Source of the DNA: Ramazzottius varieornatus
Taxonomy: Eukaryota > Tardigrada > Eutardigrada > Parachela > Ramazzottiidae
Assembly: GCA_001949185.1 (NCBI GenBank)
Contig: BDGG01000007.1
Location: forward strand, 1,198,730-1,262,729
Direction of reading: 5' to 3'
DNA: 64,000 bases
Made by a program: the position numbers and the translations under genes. Below the pieces are notes generated by a model, which saw only the letters and a list, made by a program, of their open reading frames with translations, was not told where the DNA came from and ran no database searches. Below are positions 11,549 through 22,313 of the stretch, in pieces (position 1 is the stretch's first letter; each line of letters opens with the position of its first letter).

Positions 11549-13530
11549 ATGAATAAGATTCAGGTATGTGTCTTCGCAAATATTTTGATTGCGGTGTTTG
11601 GTGCTGACATAGTTTGGAATCCTCCCTGCCCAACCAGCTGTACCTGCGACTTCGAACGTGGGCAGAAACGGGCAGAATGCGAGTTCGAGTCCAGTTCTTT
11701 CCGTGTCAACATGACCGATGTAGACTCGGACGTCCTTCTACTTGACATCCTTCCCCTTTCCCGCGGTGAGGTTGACGCGTATGGACCGTCTCTACCTGAC
11801 TTGTTCGGTCAGTTCCCCAAGCTGCTCCGTCTCTCCGTCCGCAACAACGGCATCACCAACATCCCCGTCGGTACTGCGACAAACCTGACACGGTTACACT
11901 ACCTTGACTTGAGTGGGAACAATATCAGGGACTTCATAGACTTACACCTCGAAATCTTGGACGACATCGTTTCACTTCAGCTTTCGGGAAATTTACTGGA
12001 CAATATTGATGGGAACGACCTGAAACCTCTGAGGAACTTGACGACGCTTGGCGTGAGCGGCAACCACATTTCTCGTATCGACGCCAGCGCTTTCGATGGA
12101 TTGGTGTACCTCAGCTTCCTTAACCTTCAAGACAACAACCTGGAAGAACTGGCCCCAAGCATATTTGACAATATTCCTCGACTGAATTTTCTCAACCTGA
12201 AACACAATGAATTTCGAGAAATTCCCAGAGGTACGTTTTTTTTCTGGAAAATGGATAAACATTGAAAATACTTTCTTTCAGGTATTCAAAAACTTCAGCT
12301 GCTGGGTATCGTCTTCCTCAACCAAAACTTCATCAGAACCGTCCCTGTAGAGCTTGTCCGTATCTGGAACTCCTCGCCCGCTATCGAAGCCATTGGTCTC
12401 GACAAGAATCCTCTCCTGTGCAATTTCGCTCTAGCTCCGTTCGTCCGATGGGCGAAAACTCCTTCCGGATTCAGCGTCCTCTGTCAGGTTCCTAAGCTCA
12501 CCACGGCCAACGCCACTGAGAACTCCACTGGTTGTCCAGTGTGTATTGCTCCAGAGACTATGAACGGCCGAGACATCAGTACCCTGACCATTCGAGAACT
12601 CAGTAGCTCACAAGCCAACATGACCGTCCTCGCTGACAACGCGACGTTGACGCCACCTGCTGGAACGGACTTCGGATACGCGCTGTTGATTACACTGGAC
12701 TTCCCTCGTGCGCCGACGGACTTCAGCCCAAAACGTAACGCCAGCGGACCTTTTGCACTGACAACTCTTGAGAATGACACGATGGCGAAGTTGAGCGAGT
12801 TTATGCCTAGCGCTATTGTGCACTGTGGGACTTTCAAGTGCTACTTCTTCAGTGTCAAGTAAGCACGATGCAGTACTTTGACTATTTTCCCCATGTAAGA
12901 AGACATGACCAAGCACTAGCATCATTGGCGGGATGATTTAGAGGAGTGCGTGAATGGCGAACCGCTGCATATTATTGCCAAGCAATCGGTTTGGATTTGG
13001 TGGAGATCGGCAACGCCACGGAGCAAAATGAAATTTTCCAGTTCGGTAAGTCAATCGCTCGACCATTGTATTGACCCAATTTCCAACAGATAGTCGTTTT
13101 CGGGAGTGCGAAAGACCCAGGCCAAGCTGAGGCGAGCGAACCAAACGGCGCTGGCTCGTGCTGGATGGATCGGCGTACACTACGACAAGGCCGCCAAGTT
13201 CTTTGTGGCCGCTTCCACCGGCAAGCCTGTAGCATACCAAAATTGGGGTAAGCCATTAGAAGCTGCAAGCAGCGCCAATCCCGTATCAAGAGTAATTTCG
13301 TTTTAACAGGCCCTGACCAGCCTAGTAACCCAGAAGGGGAAGAATGCGTGGAGATGTGGGATACCGGTTACTGGAATGATATTCGATGCGTCATGCCCAT
13401 CCCCAATAATTTCATTTGCCAGTCTTCGCTGGCATTCGGTCTCGAGCTGCGCCAGAAAAATATCCAGAATGACCGGCTGACATCGAGAGACACTTTGGTC
13501 AATGGTGGACAAGCATCTTCTGTTTATTGA
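11549..13530 (+). CDS. Secreted leucine-rich-repeat plus C-type-lectin protein, 574 aa
   Basis: Five exons (11549-12230, 12282-12858, 12942-13045, 13107-13247, 13310-13530) join in phase. A signal peptide (residues 1-19) precedes an LRRNT cap (CPTSC-TC), then about six LRRs (residues 75-230, for example LHYLDLSGNNI, LVYLSFLNLQDNNL) and an LRRCT cap (NPLLCNF through VLCQV). A roughly 100-residue region with several N-glycosylation sequons follows. The C-terminal C-type lectin domain starts CYFFSVKG, continues AAYYCQAIG and W-GPDQPSNPEGE, and ends with CV-MWDTGYWNDIRC and FICQ. QPS stands where galactose-binding lectins have QPD, and the WND calcium motif is kept. There is no membrane segment, so it is probably extracellular. 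A pattern-recognition or matrix role is inferred from the two ligand-binding modules. The acceptor at 13106 was chosen because it alone keeps the lectin frame. Confidence 0.88.
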
Positions 13531-13939
13531 CAAATTCACCATCCCAGAATCTTAAACTACCGTCCCACGGTTATCGGATCCTGCTGGCCTCTGTAAACTG
13601 TATACATACATGGCGAGTGTGGAATTGATATATTATCGCGCAGCTCCACCTCTTGGTCCCAAGCTAATTTCACGGATGTACGTACCGATATATGACAGAC
13701 TATAAAGCGTTCGATGGACCACGTCGTTATTCGTCTTTGGTCCCTTGGCGTACAAGCTTCGTGCACTAGCAACTTAGAACGTCATCAAGAAGATTCAGAA
13801 AACTACTGATATCGTCTGCCCCCCACAAAATCCATGTGGGTGTAATAAGAGCTTGGAGAGTTGCATCTGGGACTACAGTACATCGGACGATAGTGACCCG
13901 AACGCTCCGCATGTGGTGTACTGTATCAGTGATTCCGTA

Positions 13940-14369
13940 CAGTCCACTCGTGCAAAATCCGTACACTGTTCTCCCGTTTGTATTTACCACCAGTCAAACA
14001 TGAACCGTACAGCTTGCCAAGAACAAGGGAAAGTGAGGTCGTAGTCAGCGGACAATCAATCTTACCGAAAATCAGCTACTTGTTTTGTACCATATGAAAT
14101 GTGCTCGCCTTGCGAAAGCAGTTTTATTTACTCGATCTGTCCATGCTTTCACAGTCTATTTGACCGAACGCAACACTCTGAAAGACTTCTTGTATGTTTT
14201 TAGGTTCTAGAAGTGTTTTCTGATTTTAAAGAGCGAAAAGGGAATGCAACAGGTTGCTCCTGTTGTTGCGTTCGAATGAACAAACAATAAAGAAACGTCA
14301 CAGCGAGCCCTCCTTTTTTGTGGTGATTTAAAATGAAGAACGGTGTACGGATTTCGACAGAGTGGACCG
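13940..14369. mobile_element. 430-bp MITE with CAGTCC ends, degenerate
   Basis: Imperfect inverted repeats of about 30 bp, CAGTCCACTCGTGC outward at the left and its complement at the right, are bounded by TA at 13938-13939 and 14370-14371. The termini resemble those of the 16376-17128 element. The right end lies 8 bp from the stop codon of the receptor gene. Apart from this element, 13531-14377 shows no supported gene. Confidence 0.6.
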
Positions 14370-14377
14370 TACTTGTG

Positions 14378-17300
14378 TCAGCAAGTGGCCAAGTTCTTCC
14401 CCAAAGATCTGCCGCGATCAGGTCGATATGCGACGATGTCCAGCAGAGTTAAACAGTGGTCTGGAAGTAACCACCAGGGATCCGAAGTCTGGGTATACTT
14501 TCGCAAAAGCGAGCTGCAAATAAAACACGATTATTCGGAGATAATCTTGGGTCACCGTGCATACTATGCGGCCTGCCTTACATGAACTTTGTAATGATAA
14601 CAGTTGCAGCAGCCACTGATAATAGTGCAATGATGGCGCTGGTGACATCTGGAGATATACGATTGGTTTCGCCAATTACTCTGTACAATAACACGGAAAT
14701 AGTCTGATGAACTTACCGCCAAGGTAGCAGATACGGGCTTCTCCTGAATACCCACAGCGAGGTTCGTTCAGGGGCACGCCTTTCCCGTGCGGACCGTTCC
14801 ATCTCTGATTGCCAATTTGCTCCAGACTGGAACTTCCCGGTCTCAGGGCGAGAAATTTCTGAAATCAGAAAACCTTCAACCCAATCCGCCTAACAACTGA
14901 AATGTGAACACAGGAAATATTAGGTCTGCTAATATTAGGTTTCCTTTTTTCATAAACAACAGCGGATACAATAGTCTTTCGCCCAAGGTATTGAAAACAT
15001 TGATCGGTGCATCTGTGTGGATTTGTACGAGAATGTTTCGTGATCGAAAATTTTCGAAAGTCACCCCCGCCTAGATTTCTATTTCTTTTAGTCACACCAT
15101 GGCAGCTAACAATTCAGACAGTGCAGTAAACAAGACCTCAACGAAGATGCTAGCGAACGATCGTTTGGGGAGAACAGTCTACTCCATCAGTTAGCTAGGT
15201 GCTAGACAACGCTTGGAAAATCTGACATCGGACGAAGCAGAACTACCTGCTTTGAAAGCTAGGCGAAAGCAAAACTTTTCAAACTTCGAAAGTGTATATG
15301 TACTCCCGAGAAGCTTTGACTTTCGTTTTCGTTGAGCAGTGACAGTGATAAAAATTGGGAAGCTCCCACCTGACGAAAGTGGCGCACGTCGACAACCGCA
15401 ACTTTCCACCCCGTTTTGCACAAAAGTTATCTTCAGTATTCTCGAAGCATATCTTTCAAGGTTTTTTTCTTGCAGTTGACAGACCATTTTCGGTGCTATA
15501 AACCTTTCAATTATTTTCGAATTCAAAAGGTCTATTTCGCGCCAAAATGTTGCCAAAGAGGCTGTGCCCAGAACTGAGGTCCACTCCTTCCGACAGCAGC
15601 CAGGTTTTGGATGTCTGTACACGAGCTCTGGAATTACGTTTAAAAGTGTTCCGCCGAAAACCGCAAAGCCATACTGACAGACATACTACAGTGACTGGCA
15701 AAAATTACTTGTCTGAAAGAGGAATTTGTGACGTCGAAGTGAGAGAGCACCAGAGCACTTTGAGTTTCTCCACTGGGGTTGATGTAATAACGGCCTATTC
15801 TGGTCGCAAAGGTTCGATTGAGGCAGCGCCGGACAAAGGCCGCTCCATCACTTAGATCCGCCTGGTCTTGTATGGCTTGGTCCAGTACTTGGCCGAAAAG
15901 CAAGGCCAGCAGGTAGGTGTACGTAACAGCTGCCCACTAAATACGCATGGAAAAGCCAAAAGTTCGATAATTACAGACGTGAATTGCTGCAATACGTCAT
16001 GAACTTCGCGAAACACGTCATCTTTCGCGTTCAGATGAACCCCGGTCCGAAAGTTATGTCCCACCAACCCGCTAAGGGATGTTTCGCGCGTATGATGACG
16101 TGGTCGCGAAGTTTGCGAAGCATTACAGTAGTCGAACGAGAAGACAAACTTTTGGTGGGAACTTGTAGCTGACGTTGTAGTCTCTCAATGACCGCACCTC
16201 GAACTCCGGAAACCGATGAAAAATAGTTGAAGGCATCAGGGCATCGGCATCCAGAAGCTCTATGACCAAAGCTGAGCGGTAAGCATCCATCGCAATCTAC
16301 AGTGAAACAAAACCAAATTAGAAAGCAGGAACGCACAGCTTTAAACGGCCAGCTAAGCTACATACAGTACAGATACAGTCCGATCGCCTGAAACGTGTAT
16401 ACGAACGACGAGATATCTTGGGCCAGTAAAAACAACGGGCCAGGCGGAAAAGAGGGCAAATTTACAGTTTGTGTGGAAGTCAGAAACAGAAATCGTACAA
16501 ATGACGTGAAGCAGTAAATTTCAACCGTAGAAAATTGTCATGGACAGTGGCCTCAGCTGATCAGCTGTTTTACTCTAAAGCTTCAACGCTGCTGTCGACT
16601 TTCTCCCGGAGAAGCCTTGGACCAGCTTGAACTGTTGAAGGTGTGCGTGTTCCAGTAAAATGAAGATCTAACTGCTATAGTAAATATGACAAGTTTTAGC
16701 TCCTCGGCCCAATATCCAGCACGTACGTACAGCAGGGCGGCTGGTTTTTACTTGTAGCAAGAATGCCGCCGTAACGAAAGGGCCTGGTCCGTAATTTTTA
16801 CTGGCCCATAATATCACGTCTTTCGTGTACACACTTTTTCCAATTCCAATCCATGTTGGCCCAAACTTTGGCATGCTGTGCAGTGAATCAAGAGCCGGCT
16901 TGAATTGAAATCAAAAAATCGGTGCACGAGTGACGAAAAATTGTTGGCCGAACCTTTTCGTTACAGCGGTACGAAAGCATGGACGGACGCGCCTGATTCA
17001 CACTAATGCACTTTTCGAAACTTTTCTACACTTGGATTTCTGTTTTGCCGTCGTTTCCGCCTGGCCCATCATTTTCTCTGGGCCATAATTTCTCGTCATA
17101 CGTTTACATATTTCAAGCGACCGGACTGTAGCTTCTTAGCTCCAGTATTTCGGACAAGTTACATGTTGTGTCACGTGGAACTCGAGTCCCAGTGGTTTCT
17201 GTGTTCTATCTTTTTTTACCCCACGTTCCCTAACCAAAACACTTGGCCTGATCATTTGCAGGAAACTTTTCCACAACCCTCTCGTGAGTCAGAAAAGACA

Positions 17301-18863
17301 ATCCGAGGAACCATGTATCGACGATATTGTTGACACGTTACCTGGTCTTTGTTGTCACCGAGTACAGGATTCAAAGTTCCGTAGGGAGGAAAGTTTGGAA
17401 GTGGCTCCACAGTAATGTATACGTACTCTCCATTTACCAAGTTGTATCCTGCTGCCTCCACCTCATAAGAAGCAAATGAAGCATTCATGTTCAATCACAC
17501 ATTGATGTATTAGAAGCATGATCAGAAGCGTGTTTTGTGGGGTTGTAATCGTAAAATCTGTACCACTCCGCAAATATTTGAATACTTATAGGACTCACCA
17601 TTAGCGTTCTGAACAATTTAGCGCTTCCGAAGAAGAGCATTACTACGGCGAAAACACCCGCAATAGAGCAGTGCAGTTTAGGGTCCGGCTAAGAATGGTC
17701 ATCACGCTACCTCGGCTCAGACGGGAAAATTCCTTTAGCAGACTAGTCAACTCCATAACGATACCAGCAGAAGACTTGATATGCCTAACATATGGTTTTA
17801 GTCCGGCATCTCGTCGTAGGCCGTTGATAGTTGAAGTCGCCTGCAGCGGGTAGATGGGAAGTGCGTCGTCGTCAACGACGATGAAAACAGTCGTCCAGTT
17901 GAAGTGGTCCAAGGTACACCGGTACATATCCACAAAGCCTCCGAAGGGCGTGGAACTTGTCGCTAAGTACGTCGGACTTATTTGCCGGTTTCGTATGGAA
18001 TCGTAATCGTACCCCGCTCTAAGTTTGAATTCCAAGATGGTTAAAACTGTCGCACTGCACTATATATAAGCGAGCGGAACTTACGTTGCCAGATAGGGAC
18101 AGTTCCAGCCGGCGGCCATACGACTGATCACGGTCCCTTCCGTACAAGCTGCAGTCCCAACCGATTAATAAACTGTGACATGGTCACATGGATAAATTTG
18201 AATGCTCTTAATCAGATTGTCTTCGCCAGTGGCGCACACTTCTAGCTGGCCAACAACCCTGATAACGTGCGTGGTCTCAGATAACGATTTGCCTCAGATC
18301 GTTTGACCAGGTGTTAATTATGCTGCGCGATGATGAGAGGAGCTTGTTTGCCGACATCCCAGAGTCGGCTGGACATTTGAAAAGGGTAAGCAATTTGGTT
18401 TTCTACGACGTCGCCCGTCAGGCCCGTGCCCGGCGCAGCCCTGAATGATATTCCATGAAATTTTGTTAAAAAAGGACCAGATTGTGGACCTTCCTCGAAC
18501 CTCCAGCCGCCTCTGCCATTTTCCGAAATATTTACCGGCGTTTAAGATCACCGTCATGTTGGCACTGTACGTTCTGCAGTAGTACCACTGCGAGAGCATG
18601 CGAGGGGCACTTTCTGTCAGCAGATCACAGTTGGTCACGCTGCTTTCCATTAGCCGGATGTGCCGAAAAGTGATGTTTGGGTGGGTTGACTGTAGTTCTT
18701 CAATGGAAGCATCTATTACGGGTCCCAAGCTGGCGTAGGAAATACCGATGGACTTGTTGATGAAACCGATGGAAACAATATCGATTGTGATCCAAAACAA
18801 GTCCACTCGGTGGACACCGAGTAATAGTAAAACCATGAAACAAACGTAAACTGCGCTCGGCAT
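14378..18863 (-). CDS. ANF-receptor-family protein with one membrane segment and short tail (NPR-C-like), 527 aa
   Basis: Ten exons join in phase: 18863-18536, 18148-18085, 18018-17711, 17642-17599, 17461-17342, 16296-16150, 15936-15709, 14858-14717, 14648-14582 and 14513-14378. A signal peptide is followed by a full periplasmic-binding-like ANF ligand-binding domain with hallmarks ACTEGTVISRMAAGWNCPYL, SPTYLATSSTPFGG, FNWTTVFIVVDDD, FFGSAKLF, NGEYVYITVEP and DGAAFV. The juxtamembrane motif WNGPHGKGVP-LNEPRCGYSGE matches that of receptor guanylate cyclases. One membrane helix (VTSAIIALLSVAAATVIIT) leads into a 46-residue tail ending ATC. No kinase-homology or cyclase domain follows anywhere downstream. 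Total length and layout match the natriuretic peptide clearance receptor NPR-C (known to act without a cyclase). It may instead be a receptor cyclase truncated secondarily, since the tail's WWLL recalls the start of a kinase-homology region. Introns 6 and 5 contain MITEs. Confidence 0.86.
15987..16128. mobile_element. 142-bp MITE, copy 1 of a family
   Basis: The right terminus ends GCATTACAG and is followed by TA; the left terminus is a degraded inverse. The interior carries AAGGGATGTTTCGCGCGTATGA, shared in the opposite orientation with the element at 57926-58067, which is also 142 bp long. It lies within intron 15937-16149 of the ANF-receptor gene. Confidence 0.68.
16376..17128. mobile_element. 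753-bp Tc1/mariner-like non-autonomous element
   Basis: The ends read CAGTCCGATCGCC inward at 16376 and the inverse (GCGACCGGACTG) at 17116-17128, flanked by TA at 16374-16375 and 17129-17130. Arms align for about 85 bp. A third partial arm copy inside (about 16782-16835) suggests a composite or rearranged element. No transposase frame is present. It fills most of the intron 16297-17341 of the ANF-receptor gene. A partial relative lies at 30727-30885. Confidence 0.75.
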
Positions 18864-19051
18864 TTTTCGAGACGTTCGTCAGGTACGGTCCGAAAATGTT
18901 TGAAGGTACGATACGGTACAAGCAACGGCGATCCAATGTGCGCGGTGTCTTCAATTTTGTAATTCCTCTTCACGCTGATTTTAATTTGAGGCGCAAAATT
19001 TGATTACTGTAAGAGACCGCTTGCTCCCGACCGAAGGCATATTCGAAAGAA

Positions 19052-19710
19052 ACTTTTAATGACACCAAGTGCTTCCAGACTTCGCGCTGAAAAATTGACG
19101 CAAGTTCCGCATATCAACCGAATAACATTCATTTTTTCTTCACCCCCTGGGAAATGTCTGCGCGCCATCAGCGATCACAACGACAGACTAACAAGGGATT
19201 CACGCCAGACCGTACACTCTGATCTTCAAACAAATACGACAGAAAGATAGAGGAGAGTTTGCTCCACACACTGAGATAGACTGAATNNNNNNNNNNNNNN
19301 NNNNNNNNNNNNNNNNNNNNNNNNNNNNNNNNNNNNNNNNNNNNNNNNNNNNNNNNNNNNNNNNNNNNNNNNNNNNNNNNNNNNNNNNNNNNAACACTCC
19401 TCCAACTTTCAGAACCATGGCCAGCTAAAGGTCACCCTCTGCCTAAACTCAGGTCCCAACCTCCCGTCAAACGACCAGCCATCGGTAGGAACTACCGTTT
19501 TCCAACCTACATTTGATTAATTGAACATCATCTGGAAAATAAAAGATGTGCACTTTATTATATTAATTGTGGTGGGCGCTTGACAGGATTTCACCAGCGG
19601 GCTGAAGGACGCCACACTCAACAAGAAGCCTAATTACACGTCCCCCACAAGAGCAGCACGCCGCCGACGTGAGTAAGCCGCCGAAAGGTTAGTAGAGGAA
19701 CAGGACCTAA
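19052..19710 (+). pseudogene. Decayed copy of the 5' half of the coiled-coil gene at 9034
   Basis: Sequence here follows exon 1, intron 1 and the start of exon 2 of the gene at 9034-9560 base by base, for example TTTCTTCACC-CCTGG, GCGCGCCAT, the GTTTTCCAAC exon end, and the intron end TTAATTGTGGTGGGCGCTTGACAG followed by GATTTCA. Stop codons and indels break every frame (an in-frame TAA follows the second-exon start). Because the intron is retained, this is a DNA-level duplication, not a processed copy. Part is hidden by the run of N. Confidence 0.78.
19287..19392. other. Assembly gap (106 N)
   Basis: All bases are N. It falls inside the decayed gene copy, where near-repeat sequence may have confounded assembly. 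Confidence 1.
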
Positions 19711-20022
19711 AAAATTTCGATTACTGTAGGAGCACGCCGAAATTACTATCGCTTCGGGCACCGGATACTATGCGGCGGTAAGTGATACTTCGAAAGCAAC
19801 TGTCCATCAGATATTCATGAAACTGATACAGATATTTTCATTACTACTGTGTATCTGTACCATGATCATATCCAGCCTCTGTTGTACTATCTTCCCAGAA
19901 AGAACTACCGATAAAACGTTAAAGAGAGGCTTCTATCACCCCAGCGCATTTCTGCTTGAGCAAATTAACATGCTTATCATTAAAGCACCTTCTTGAAACA
20001 CGATGTCTAACTCTAAGATAAT

Positions 20023-22313
20023 TCACCGAGAGTCTGGCAGACTGTACGCCCAACGTCTTGGAATAAAACTAGAAAGGAAGGTAGGCTTCACATCTTTGAT
20101 CCACAAGTAATACTTCCACCCCATCAGCAGGATCAAGCCATAGAAGATGCCGTCTCTTGGAATGCCCAGGAAGGAATGTACAACTACAGCGCCACCTTTG
20201 TTGCGCAGTCCAGCTTGCAAAGCTACTCTGGTGGCGCTGGCGTTGCGATCGTTCTCCGGAACCTTTCTGGCAATCTGCAACCCAAAACCCAGTCAACATT
20301 GAAATTTCTATCGTTCAGCCGCGAAAAGAGCAAACTTACACTCAGGCAGTATTTATCCATGAATTCTTTGACGAGTTCGATGCTGGTGGAGTTTCCAATC
20401 ATCAATACCGCCTCGCCTTTCCGTATTTTCACGTTCATCCTGAAAACGTCCGGGTTGTTGTAACATCTCTCCAGTGTCGCAATCGCCATCATCTGAAACG
20501 AAAGAGAAAAGACCGTTAAGGACAAATCTGTCAATCGCAAAGTCAGAAACCGAACCCATACTATCTCTCGCCCAGGTGAATACATGGATAACGTGCACTT
20601 TAACAGGACCGTTGTGTGCAGGTACGTGCTATTCACGCACCTGCACACTTTCCAACATTAGACCGTAGTCAGACTTGTATGCAGTAATGCGAGAGCCGTT
20701 CTATGCTCGTTTACGGACCAACTGAAGCGTGAAACTAACCTGCGGAATGGCGCAGAAGTTGAAGACGCTCTGGTTCTTCAGCCTGCCCAAGTACGTCAAG
20801 ACGTCGGGGATGTGCTGAATAGCGTTAGTTACCAATTCATTGAGGCATGCCACGGAGTTGTGCATGTTGGAAGGCGACAGAAGGCTCTTTTGAGAGGCTC
20901 CGTACTTGATCCAGGCTTCCCTGGGCCAAAACAGCCGGTCCTGGACGGTGTCTTCTTGAAAGTCTCGAATGATATTGGTCTTCTGGAGGAACAATCCCAT
21001 GGAGTTGGCTAAGCGCTCGTCCGAGCCGACGATGGGCTCTTCGAGACCGGAAGCGACGAAGAGACGCGAGAGCCCGATGCCGACGAGTCCCGCCACATAG
21101 TGGCAATACTATAAGTCAAAACCGTCAAAAGCAAAATAAAGTCGAATGGTCGGACGAAAAAGACATCCAAAGCAAAACAAAGATGCACCTCATCCCATTC
21201 TGTCATCGAATCGATGACTTTCCTCTTCAAGAACTGCGCCATTCCGCTTCCCATATCACGACAACTTCCCGAGATGATTTGCTGGAATGCGGGAGACAGT
21301 TTGCGGAACTCGGAAGAGATCTACGAACGACAAAATTATACTCGACAAATTTGATGAACCAGGTTTTTCCAATTTTCTATCAGGTGGAGACGAGTTATTT
21401 TTCCACCGTGGAAGGCACACTTCCTACCAGAATTACCACATACGATCTGGAAGTTATCCAGCACCATGCGGTCCTTTTCTTTGCTGTTATTGAAGTTCCA
21501 TCCGACCACGTTGAGCTTCTGGTAGAACGTCTCCAGCAGTGCGCACTTCGTGTCCAGCGCAATCGTCATGTCGTCCTCCACTGTATCCAGAGCCCGTAAC
21601 ACCAGGTAGTAGATACAGACTCCATACCTGCCAAAAACAGCCAATGAATTTTCTGCTGAATTTGAAAAATAAAGTCCACCATCCAGGGAGATAGTTGTTC
21701 CATCACAGCGAAAAAAACTAGTTAGACCTTTGCGAACGAATCATCCAGATCGATATCTCAAGGGCGCACTCTTGCGGTGTTATTGGCTGGAAGCGTACGC
21801 CACTTAGAAAACGTTCTTGTCCAGTTTGTTAGTTTTCGCCAAGCGGCACACGTTTGCTGCCTTACTAACTGCAAGAGTGCGCCACCGTGAAAACAAGAAG
21901 CTGAAATTATTTGCGAGCGCTCCCATATGTACAGTCTACCTCAAATCCTCATCCAGCGCCATGATGACGGCGCAAAAACTTCTGCTGGTCATCTTCAGAT
22001 ATTCAAAGCACCTCCGCATGTCCGGATCCATTTTCTTCTGCAAGAAAAAGCCAGTAACAATAAAACAGAAAAACTGCAAAATGAATACATCGTCTTGCTT
22101 GACTGCCTGCGAGAAGCAACAACCACAAAACTGCAAACGTGCAGCCGCTAGCGAGGGCAGTCTTGTGTCACGCAGTCATCAAGAAAATCGAACATATTGA
22201 ATTCTCAAACTCACCAAATTCAGCTTCGTGTTCACGGTAGAACACCCGATCGTCTTGAACTTCAATAAGGCTAAAATTTCTTCTGGATGAGGCAGAGACT
22301 TCACAAGGTCCAT
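20023..22313 (-). CDS. FDFT1: Squalene synthase (farnesyl-diphosphate farnesyltransferase), 428 aa
   Basis: Seven exons join in phase: 22313-22215, 22037-21940, 21627-21444, 21320-21189, 21108-20740, 20492-20340 and 20274-20023. The enzyme couples two farnesyl diphosphates via presqualene diphosphate to squalene, the first committed step to sterols, on the ER. The start MDLVKSLPHPEE matches the family N-terminus. TSRSFCAVIMALD, the first aspartate-rich motif in RALDTVEDDMT, YCHYVAGLVGIGLS, the second motif in KTNIIRDFQED, CLNELVTNA-HIPD and NQSVFNFCAIPQ are all intact. The length is close to that of animal orthologues. A C-terminal hydrophobic helix (GIFYGLILLMGWKYYLWI) would anchor it in the membrane, as is usual. 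Every catalytic motif is kept, so it should be active. Insects and nematodes are known to lack this enzyme. Confidence 0.97.

Noticed and set aside
13531-14377. Search for kinase-homology and cyclase exons of the ANF receptor
   Set aside because: No frame shows their conserved motifs. The area is mostly a MITE.
18312-18440. Coding-like stretch (TGDVVENQIAYPFQMSS) inside intron 1 of the ANF-receptor gene
   Set aside because: It ends in a stop and does not join either neighbour in phase. The exons at 18536 and 18148 join each other perfectly without it.
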